This document shows, one piece after another, positions 58,147 to 64,000 of a stretch of 64,000 bases of DNA; the stretch's first letter is position 1, and each line of letters begins with the position of its first letter. The position numbers and the translations under genes are program-made. A model generated the notes under the pieces. It did not search any database. It saw only the letters and a list, made by a program, of their open reading frames with translations, and was not told the origin of the DNA. Source of the stretch: Filimonas sp. Lineage in GTDB: Bacteria; Bacteroidota; Bacteroidia; Chitinophagales; Chitinophagaceae. The stretch lies in contig JAFKHH010000012.1 of the NCBI GenBank assembly GCA_017306865.1, forward strand, positions 310,001 to 374,000, written 5' to 3'.

Positions 58147-59061
58147 ATGAAAATAAGAAAGCTGATGCTGGAAATTATTTTTATATCTGTTGCAGGGCTT
58201 ATTACGGTTGGGTTATCTATTAATAGTTTAATAAAAAGTGACAAGCAAGAAGAAGAGCTAAAACTTAAACAAGAGCAATTAAGCGAGGCTCAAAGCCAAA
58301 TAATAAGTAAACAAAATGAATTAATTAAACACCAAAGCCTGTCTTCACAAGAATTGAAAAGTAAGTCTGATGAAATTATCAGGCTACAAAATCTTCTTCA
58401 GGAAAAGTCTATACAACAAGTACAAAATTTAAATCGCTTACAAAATCCTATTCCAGAGGATTTGTTACTTACTTTTTTTTCCACTTTAGAATTCACCATA
58501 TCTGAGTATGAAGAAATACACCAAGCTGTAATTGAGAGAGTCCCTTCATCTGGAAACTTTTTGCCTTTCCATAAAGAATATTTATCTAAACCAATTCAAA
58601 AAATTAATCTTTTTAGGGATTGTCGATTCATTGTTAGAATAGAGCTTCATCAAGGAGAAAGATCTATGTCGATTAGTCTGAATATGAAGCCGCTGTTATT
58701 TGGGTTTAATACCACTGCAACAGGTAGCAATTTTACGTTATATGACAAAGAGGATGATAAAAAGATTGGGCTTGCTTGTTTTGATATGCCGATGTATGAT
58801 ATCAAATGCAACTATAGTAACCCTTCCTTGATTGATTTCGATAGTGCGTATGCAAAAATAACCTTCGAGTTTGCTACTCCACAAAAGTGGCAAATGGGGA
58901 ATTTTGTCGATAATTTATATATAACCTTGGAGAAAAATGAAAGTATATCTTTAAATCTGACTTCTTTATCTCTTAAAAACAATAATATTGAATTAAATTT
59001 TTCTGAATTGCGCAAGGTTGATAAAAACGTTTTTTTAGCAAACTACAAAAGAACCAAATAA
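58147..59061 (+). CDS. AT-rich orphan gene: membrane anchor, coiled coil and unknown C-terminal domain, between tRNA-derived repeats
   Basis: The 304-residue protein has one N-terminal membrane helix (LEIIFISVAGLITVGLSINS), a long glutamine- and lysine-rich coiled coil (about 30-105), and a beta-rich C-terminal domain (about 110-304) that I do not recognise. Codon use is visibly more AT-rich than in neighbours. It is flanked by two 64-bp copies of tRNA-Asn 3' end plus terminator, which suggests acquisition. No integrase or transposase is present. ATG at 58147 is preferred to a TTG two codons upstream. Confidence 0.65.
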   Translation: MKIRKLMLEIIFISVAGLITVGLSINSLIKSDKQEEELKLKQEQLSEAQSQIISKQNELIKHQSLSSQELKSKSDEIIRLQNLLQEKSIQQVQNLNRLQNPIPEDLLLTFFSTLEFTISEYEEIHQAVIERVPSSGNFLPFHKEYLSKPIQKINLFRDCRFIVRIELHQGERSMSISLNMKPLLFGFNTTATGSNFTLYDKEDDKKIGLACFDMPMYDIKCNYSNPSLIDFDSAYAKITFEFATPQKWQMGNFVDNLYITLEKNESISLNLTSLSLKNNNIELNFSELRKVDKNVFLANYKRTK

Positions 59062-59123
59062 TTGATGAATGTGACGGCATATTATCGCGAATCTGAATTG
59101 ATGGATAATCAAGCTTTTGCTAA

Positions 59124-59187
59124 TCACTGGTTCAAGTCCAGTTTCGGGAGCGAAAGAAAAGACTTCAGGCAACTGAGGTCTTTTTTT
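59124..59187 (+). repeat. Right 64-bp direct repeat: tRNA-Asn 3' end plus terminator
   Basis: It repeats 57983-58046 with two substitutions. Upstream of it no tRNA 5' half remains, so this is only a fragment; the terminator hairpin is still intact and may now end the orphan gene's transcript. Confidence 0.85.
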
Positions 59188-59279
59188 ATTGTATAGAGCT
59201 AATTGCAGCCATCAAGATTCCCCGATCTCCGCGTTCTCTACAATAGTTCAGTACTTTGTACCTCGTACTTTGTACTTCT

Positions 59280-59846
59280 TCAAATATGTTTCTCCTTCAT
59301 CACCCTGTTCAGGCTTCGCACCGTAATGCCCAGGTAGGCAGCTATATCCTCCTTAGACAGTTCTATTTCCTGTTTCGATTGTAGTTCCAATAATTTACTC
59401 AATGAATTTTCTATCGTGTACAATTGCTGGTAAGATGCACGGCTGGACGTGTTCACAATGCGTTCCGCAAATACACTCAACAGCAGGTTGTTCAGCTCCA
59501 GGCTGGACCGCACCAGTTCAGAAAAATAAGGAATGGCAATGGCATACACCTCCACATCTGTTATCGCCTCTATATTGCACAAACAGGGAATATTCCGGAT
59601 CAGCTCTATTTCACCAAGGATCTCGCCCTTCCCCAAAAACTCTACGATAAACGCCTTGTCATTTTCTTCCGTAAAAAAGCATTTCGTAATGCCGCTTTTG
59701 ATCAACATTACCTTCGATGGCTTTTCATTCTGCACCAGCAGCTTCTTACCCTTTGTAAATGACCGTTCTATAATATCCTCTTTACGCGGCTGCGAGTGAT
59801 AAAGCTGTTCTATATACTGTAAGAATGACTCGTTGGTTCGTAACAT
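59280..59846 (-). CDS. Crp/Fnr-family transcriptional regulator
   Basis: The 188-residue protein has a cyclic-nucleotide-binding-like beta barrel (residues 20-110, with KSGITKCFFTEENDKAFIVE and GKGEILGEIELIRNIPC) and a C-terminal helix-turn-helix (ELSKEDIAAYLGITVRSLNRVMKE). No FNR-type cysteine cluster was seen. The start at 59846 (MLRTNESF) is chosen because upstream codons would overlap the divergent promoter region. It is divergent from the HAD-CAT pair, which it may control. Confidence 0.87.
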   Translation of the reverse strand: MLRTNESFLQYIEQLYHSQPRKEDIIERSFTKGKKLLVQNEKPSKVMLIKSGITKCFFTEENDKAFIVEFLGKGEILGEIELIRNIPCLCNIEAITDVEVYAIAIPYFSELVRSSLELNNLLLSVFAERIVNTSSRASYQQLYTIENSLSKLLELQSKQEIELSKEDIAAYLGITVRSLNRVMKEKHI

Positions 59847-59920
59847 ATTGCGTTCGGGACAAATGTCCTTTCTCTTTTTATAGATATAACGAAATTTGCA
59901 TCCGGAAAATACAAAAGTAA

Positions 59921-60613
59921 ATGAATAACAAGATAACCACCATTGCGTTTGATGCCGACGATACATTGTGGGTAAACGAACCCTATTTTCAGGAAATAGA
60001 AAACAACTTTTGTGCGTTACTCGAAGATTATATGCCGCAGCATTCCATATCGCAGGAGCTTTTCAAAACTGAAATGCAAAACTTGCCCTTGTATGGTTAC
60101 GGTGCAAAAGGCTTTATACTTTGTATGATAGAAACCATCAGCAGGGTTTCCGGAGGCAAGGCTTCCTTACAACTAATAGACAAAGCAATAGCGCTTGGTC
60201 ATGAGCTTCTACAAAAACCGATTGAACTATTAAGCGGTGTTACAGAAACCCTTGACAATTTAAAAGGGAAATACAGGTTAGTGGTAGCAACAAAAGGCGA
60301 TCTGCTGGACCAGGAACGCAAGCTGCAAAAGTCAGGGCTCGAATCCTACTTTCACCACATAGAAATAATGAGCGATAAGAAAGAGCGCGATTACCTGAAA
60401 CTTTTGAAGCACCTGGATTGCAAGCCCGAAAATTTTCTCATGCTCGGCAATTCTATCAAGTCAGACATCTTGCCTGTGCTGGAGCTGGGAGGTTATGCCG
60501 CACATATTCCTTATCGCGTTACCTGGACACACGAGCATCACGAGCAGCCGGTACAACACGCAAACTATGTGGCGCTCAAAACAATTGATGAAATATTAAC
60601 GCACTTAAAATAG
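59921..60613 (+). CDS. HAD-family hydrolase
   Basis: The 230-residue protein has motif I FDADDTLWVNE (D-x-D complete, about residue 10), motif II VVATKGDLLD, motif III lysine in MSDKKERD and motif IV LMLGNSIKSDI. A helical cap lies between motifs I and II. It is a phosphatase of the phosphoglycolate/YjjG type by layout; the substrate is unknown. The CAT-like gene starts 3 bp after its stop, so the two form an operon. Confidence 0.85.
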   Translation: MNNKITTIAFDADDTLWVNEPYFQEIENNFCALLEDYMPQHSISQELFKTEMQNLPLYGYGAKGFILCMIETISRVSGGKASLQLIDKAIALGHELLQKPIELLSGVTETLDNLKGKYRLVVATKGDLLDQERKLQKSGLESYFHHIEIMSDKKERDYLKLLKHLDCKPENFLMLGNSIKSDILPVLELGGYAAHIPYRVTWTHEHHEQPVQHANYVALKTIDEILTHLK

Positions 60614-60615
60614 CT

Positions 60616-61242
60616 ATGCGAACACTTATACATATAGACGAATGGATTAGAAAAGATCACTTCCTGTTCTTCTCCAAATTTGACGAGCCGTTTTTCGGCG
60701 TCACCGTTACCGTAGATTGTACAAACGCCTATCAACAAGCCAAAGCCAAAGGCCAGTCATTTTTTTTGTATTATCTCTACCGCGCATTAAAAGCTGCCAA
60801 CGAAATAGAAAATTTCAGGTATAGAATTGTAGATGGCAATCCGTATTTGTTTGATGCCGTTCACGCATCGCCAACCATCAACCGTGCAAACGGCACATTT
60901 GGTTTTGGCTATATGGATTATTACGAAGATGAAATGTTGTTCCACAAAAAAGCACTGGAAGAAACAGAAAAAATACGCCAATCCAATGCTTTGCTACCTT
61001 TTGGGTCGGGAGAAAATTACATTCACTTCTCCGCGCTCCCGTGGCTGAATTTTACCAGTCTCTCGCATGCAAGAAGCTTTACATATCCTGATAGCTGCCC
61101 CAAAATTTCTTTTGGCAAAATGATAGACAACAACGGCGTTAAAACAATGCCCATATCTATCCACGTACATCACGCATTGGCAGATGGCTATCATGTAGGT
61201 TTGTTTGTAGAGCGGTATCAGCAGTTGCTGGCGGAGAACTAA
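60616..61242 (+). CDS. Chloramphenicol acetyltransferase-like protein (CAT type A fold)
   Basis: The 208-residue protein aligns with type A CAT enzymes: the start (IDEWIRKDHFLFFSKFDEPF), FRYRIVDGNPYLFD, ASPTIN, FTSLSHARS and the catalytic histidine motif HVHHALADGYHVG (about residue 180). The active-site HHxxxDG pattern is intact. True resistance activity cannot be told from sequence; many chromosomal homologues act on other substrates. It is co-transcribed with the HAD gene. Confidence 0.83.
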   Translation: MRTLIHIDEWIRKDHFLFFSKFDEPFFGVTVTVDCTNAYQQAKAKGQSFFLYYLYRALKAANEIENFRYRIVDGNPYLFDAVHASPTINRANGTFGFGYMDYYEDEMLFHKKALEETEKIRQSNALLPFGSGENYIHFSALPWLNFTSLSHARSFTYPDSCPKISFGKMIDNNGVKTMPISIHVHHALADGYHVGLFVERYQQLLAEN

Positions 61243-61255
61243 AAGCAGCAGTGCA

Positions 61256-61807
61256 TTAAGCTACAACGACTGGTGCTGCAATATATCCGGGATTGTCCTT
61301 GCCCAGGCTATTGAGTAAGGACATGTCCTCATCTGTAGCATATAAGATCAGTATATCATCATCTGTAGAAGGCACCCAGTTGTCGTCCTCCTTTTCAAGA
61401 ATGTATTTAGCCGCATCGTATAATATAGGAATGCCATGCTTTTCATAAAAAGGTCGTAGCTCCCTTTTACAAAAGCCAATAGTTACAGTGCCTGTATCCT
61501 GCATCGTTTTGATAACAGCACGTAACAATTCACTACCATAGCCCTTGCCCTGCGTTACGGCAGCAAAGCCTACAAACTCTGCAACACGCCAAAGCGTATT
61601 ATTGATCTGCAACAGGAAATCTGCATTTATTCTCGCAATGCTCACTATCCTGTCATCCTCTTTAAGCAGGTGAAACTCCGAATTGGAAAAGCGTTGCCTG
61701 AAATCTGCTACACTCATTTGCAGCCACCCAGGTACATTCCAGCAGGAGAGAATGGTATGTATATCCTCTTCCGATAAGTGAGTCGCCTTACTGACCTCGT
61801 AGTGCAT
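61256..61807 (-). CDS. GNAT acetyltransferase
   Basis: The 183-residue protein has an N-terminal GNAT core: ILSCWNVPGWLQMSVADF, then EFVGFAAVTQGKGYGSELLRAV with the Q/R-x-x-G-x-G acetyl-CoA loop (about residue 85), and TIGFCKRELRPFYEKHG. The tail beyond residue 135 is acidic. Substrate is unknown. It converges with the CAT-like gene, 13 bp apart. Confidence 0.78.
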   Translation of the reverse strand: MHYEVSKATHLSEEDIHTILSCWNVPGWLQMSVADFRQRFSNSEFHLLKEDDRIVSIARINADFLLQINNTLWRVAEFVGFAAVTQGKGYGSELLRAVIKTMQDTGTVTIGFCKRELRPFYEKHGIPILYDAAKYILEKEDDNWVPSTDDDILILYATDEDMSLLNSLGKDNPGYIAAPVVVA

Positions 61808-62135
61808 GCCTTATTTTAGTTAATGTGCTATTAAAGGTAAGTGATGTTTTATGGCAGTGCATCAATTAAAAGTGCTTACTTTTTTGTGTCCTAACTATTG
61901 TTACGTCGGTTTGGCTTTACTTGCGACGTTTATCCCAACAGAATTGTTGTGAACTCCGTTCAACTGTAGAGTAACTATTGGGCAAATCAAATGCTTTGTG
62001 TTCCTTGTGGTTAGGAAGAAACCACAAAGTGCACAAAGGTTGCACAAAGATCACAAGGGCTTTATTTTCCTCTGTGGCCTCTGCGATATTCGAAAATATC
62101 TTTTATTTTGCGTCTTGTGCTTTAAGAGTTCCAAT
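61808..62135. other. 328-bp intergenic region with a dyad repeat
   Basis: No gene was recognised. CTTTGTGTTCCTTGTGGTT (about 61995) and AACCACAAAGTGCACAAAG (about 62020) are complementary at 16 of 19 positions. CTTTGTGTTCCTTGTG also occurs at about 39844. Confidence 0.5.
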
Positions 62136-62330
62136 ATGATATCATATCTTACAACCTTTGCCATTACCATTGTTGCATGCTGGATCATTCTGTCAATTAT
62201 ACTTGCATTTATAGGCAGCGCCACCAAACTTGGTTTTTGGCTAACACTGATAACTTCTATAGTACTTTCTCCTATAGTGGGATGTGTAATCATAGCGGCA
62301 CTTTATATGAGCAAACCGAAGAATAAATAG
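62136..62330 (+). CDS. Small two-helix membrane protein
   Basis: The ATG at 62136 gives 64 residues, almost entirely two hydrophobic helices (LTTFAITIVACWIILSIILAF and LTLITSIVLSPIVGCVIIAAL) and a basic tail SKPKNK. The longer frame upstream would translate the intergenic repeat and is rejected. No family or function is recognised. Confidence 0.6.
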   Translation: MISYLTTFAITIVACWIILSIILAFIGSATKLGFWLTLITSIVLSPIVGCVIIAALYMSKPKNK

Positions 62331-62407
62331 CTAATTATTTGGCTGCCTACATGATATTAACTCGCACATAGAGCCCTGTTACCCTTACTTTGGATACAGT
62401 TCAAAAT

Positions 62408-62569
62408 TTAATCATTCGTCCCAGACAGAAATATTAATACAACTAAGACAGTCATACAAATCGTTACCGGTATCCAATGTGGAATAGATGAGCTTTGCCA
62501 TGGTTGCCAATACAAAATTGCAGCTATACCTATTACGCTCAATTTGATAATAATGGATTTCTTTTTCAT
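62408..62569 (-). CDS. Small two-helix membrane protein
   Basis: The ATG at 62569 gives 53 residues, starting MKKKSIIIKLSVIGIAAIL and continuing into a second helix (TICMTVLVVLIFLSG). A longer GTG start at 62605 is possible. It follows the 40-residue frame at 62611-62733 on the same strand. Confidence 0.5.
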   Translation of the reverse strand: MKKKSIIIKLSVIGIAAILYWQPWQSSSIPHWIPVTICMTVLVVLIFLSGTND

Positions 62570-62610
62570 ATTGGTCAGGTTTATTTTAATATATATTGGC
62601 GCCACGCATA

Positions 62611-62733
62611 CTACTTATGTTTAAAATGTTTTCGGTATAAGAAGAAGCTAAAGAGTAATACAATACAAAAAGTAAGAACGAAGCCTGTTAGAAATTCTTT
62701 GGCGTCAATCTGGGATGGCAATAGTACTCGCAT
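62611..62733 (-). CDS. 40-residue single-pass membrane protein
   Basis: An ATG at 62733 opens a 40-codon frame: MRVLLPSQIDAKEF, a hydrophobic helix (TGFVLTFCIVLLFSFFL) and a basic tail YRKHFKHK. Start, helix and positive C-terminus make a plausible membrane peptide. It lies 41 bp ahead of the 53-residue membrane protein. Confidence 0.45.
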   Translation of the reverse strand: MRVLLPSQIDAKEFLTGFVLTFCIVLLFSFFLYRKHFKHK

Positions 62734-62922
62734 AGTGATTTGTTTAAGGTTAGATAAGGATAAATTGACAGAGTTACGACAACCTATCGCATATAGATCG
62801 AATATATGATTTTTTTAAAAAATACATTTTGTGATTAAGACTATTCGATGATTAAATAAGTGGGACTCTTTTTTTGCTAAATTGCTGCCTATAAATCCTT
62901 AACCTAAATCTCTACTGTTATA

Positions 62923-63762
62923 ATGAATGCCGTTCTTGCCTACCTAAAAAAGTATTCCTTTGGAATCTTATTTTTTGGAGCGTTGATCTTACTTCTGGTT
63001 TATTTTATTCCATCAGGAGAGTATGAATACCTGCGTGAAGAGTTAGATAAGTTGAATAACTATACTACAAATGCTATGCTTTGTATTAGCGTACTGTTGG
63101 CCGGCATATTATTCTTTCTTTCATTTCGGAGTATCAATAATTTAAGGACATTTATTACGAGTGTGGGCAGTAGTATATTTTTTGGTGTTTTCCTTTTCTT
63201 TTTTGTCAGACCGTTTGTGTATGCTGCTTTACTTCTGTTAAACAATGTGAACAATACTCCGGTTGAGAAAAAATATATCATAGGGCTGATCGATAGTAAG
63301 GGTAAGATATTTTCCCTGTACGATATAGCGCAGAAGAAAGAAATGTACACAGAGCATTTAAAATACGCGACCGCTATTAGTAAACTATATACAGGAGACT
63401 CTATTGTAATATCATTCAATAAAGGGATTTTGGGAGTCAACCGCAACCCGGTAGTGATGAAAACAATGCTTACCCGTCCTCAGAATGTGCCTATAACAGC
63501 TTTTCGTATAATAGGCAATGAAGGTATTTTTTGGTATGATGTAAACCGGGTACATAGCCATCGGAATAACGCATATATAAATATCTATGACAACAGTAAT
63601 GGCAAGCTGGTACTGGGAAAGAACTTTACAGTAATCTGTGAAGTAATAGATACGTTGAAGCCGTTGCTTATAAATAGGCTGGAAGAGCAGATAAAAGAAT
63701 TTGACGGGGAGAAGATAATCTTGAAACGTGGTAACGGAGAAGATAGTTGCTGGATGCAGTAA
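62923..63762 (+). CDS. Hypothetical three-helix membrane protein with a C-terminal domain
   Basis: The 279-residue protein has three hydrophobic helices in its first 110 residues (FGILFFGALILLLVYFI; AMLCISVLLAGILFFLSF; SIFFGVFLFFFVRPFVYAALLL) and a soluble C-terminal part of about 165 residues of mixed beta strands. No motif was recognised. The codon use is AT-rich, like the orphan gene at 58147. A terminator-like hairpin follows. Confidence 0.65.
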   Translation: MNAVLAYLKKYSFGILFFGALILLLVYFIPSGEYEYLREELDKLNNYTTNAMLCISVLLAGILFFLSFRSINNLRTFITSVGSSIFFGVFLFFFVRPFVYAALLLLNNVNNTPVEKKYIIGLIDSKGKIFSLYDIAQKKEMYTEHLKYATAISKLYTGDSIVISFNKGILGVNRNPVVMKTMLTRPQNVPITAFRIIGNEGIFWYDVNRVHSHRNNAYINIYDNSNGKLVLGKNFTVICEVIDTLKPLLINRLEEQIKEFDGEKIILKRGNGEDSCWMQ

Positions 63763-63800
63763 TAAATTTAAAATAATTTCCCATCCCACCCTACAACAAA

Positions 63801-63832
63801 AAAGCCCCCCGCAAATGCAGGCGGCCTTTGTT
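63801..63832. terminator. Probable terminator between convergent genes
   Basis: AAAGCCCCCCGC and GCGGCCTTTG form an imperfect GC-rich stem with a short loop, flanked by A- and T-rich sequence. Confidence 0.55.
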
Positions 63833-63869
63833 TATTGCGGATCACTGAAAACTGATTGCGTAAAAGATG

Positions 63870-64000
63870 TTATTGTGCCGCGTCGGCATACGTAGAGGCG
63901 ATTTTTATATTCTTCACAATATTCGTAACCTGCGAGGCATCGCCGCCATACACACCCCATTTGGGATCACAATAGTTGCTGTCGTACGTACGGCAGTACA
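63870..64000 (-). CDS. C-terminal fragment of an unidentified protein, running off the right edge
   Basis: On the minus strand a frame enters from the window edge and ends at a TAA at 63870-63872. Its 43 residues contain two cysteines and read YDSNYCDPKWGVYGGDASQ then VTNIVKNIKIASTYADAAQ. No family can be named from so short a piece. Confidence 0.5.
   Translation of the reverse strand, partial: YCRTYDSNYCDPKWGVYGGDASQVTNIVKNIKIASTYADAAQ

Noticed and set aside
59124-59187. A third tRNA-Asn gene
   Set aside because: Only the 3' part from the T arm onward is present; there is no D arm or anticodon arm upstream.
62495-62809. 104-codon plus-strand frame
   Set aside because: It is antisense to two plausible small membrane proteins, has no hydrophobic or domain pattern and no promoter.

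Overview
The window is from a member of the Bacteroidota, most likely in or near Chitinophagales. The evidence is a giant type IX secretion (T9SS) cargo with a gliding-motility-type C-terminal domain, a PorP/SprF-like partner, an OmpA/PD40 lipid-envelope protein, a DUF4834-type small membrane protein, a divergent long PurF-like amidotransferase, and promoters of the Bacteroidota type (TTTG about 20 bp upstream of TAnnTTTG). GC content looks moderate (low 40s by eye, not computed). No rRNA, CRISPR array, transposase or phage genes were seen.

Layout: 1-1.3 kb holds the start of a SAM methyltransferase (running off the left edge) and a CAU-anticodon tRNA followed by a decayed tRNA copy. 1.3-9.2 kb is housekeeping: a HAD phosphatase, a DUF4834-like protein, rimP-nusA-infB and a SurA-like chaperone. 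9.3-16.7 kb contains a MarR regulator with pirin and YceI genes, a flavin reductase preceded by a structured intergenic element, a PurF-like enzyme, a PaiA-like acetyltransferase, a SixA-like phosphatase, a glycosyltransferase and a 42-residue lipoprotein. 16.8-20.8 kb has an aminotransferase and a four-gene operon ending in a histidine kinase and NarL-type regulator. 20.9-29.7 kb is a complete potassium uptake operon on the minus strand (a tiny membrane ORF, kdpF, kdpA, kdpB, kdpC, a BBP2-type porin, a short KdpD, and a separate sensor kinase). 29.8-37 kb is rich in signalling genes: a GNAT, a TPR histidine kinase/regulator pair, two lipoproteins, an NtrC-type sigma-54 activator and a stand-alone receiver. 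37-42.4 kb has an outer membrane barrel, hflX, a Rieske protein and a large P-loop NTPase of STAND type.

42.7-57.5 kb is the most striking block: a 3,891-residue secreted adhesin made of 30 Ig-like domains with 1.25-kb DNA super-repeats, followed by its PorP/SprF-like and OmpA-like partners. 57.8-59.2 kb is a tRNA-Asn array: the real tRNA, a remodelled tRNA copy, and a 64-bp repeat of tRNA 3' end plus terminator that occurs on both sides of an AT-rich orphan membrane-coiled-coil gene. The remainder (59.3-64 kb) holds a Crp-type regulator, a HAD/CAT-like pair, a GNAT, several tiny membrane proteins and a truncated gene at the right edge.

Two themes recur. Short hairpin-forming 'words' are reused in many intergenic gaps, and both tRNA genes are followed by a degenerate tRNA copy whose anticodon arm has been replaced by the same CCCGATT...AATCGGG palindrome. 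All protein functions are assigned from sequence reading alone; no database search was run.
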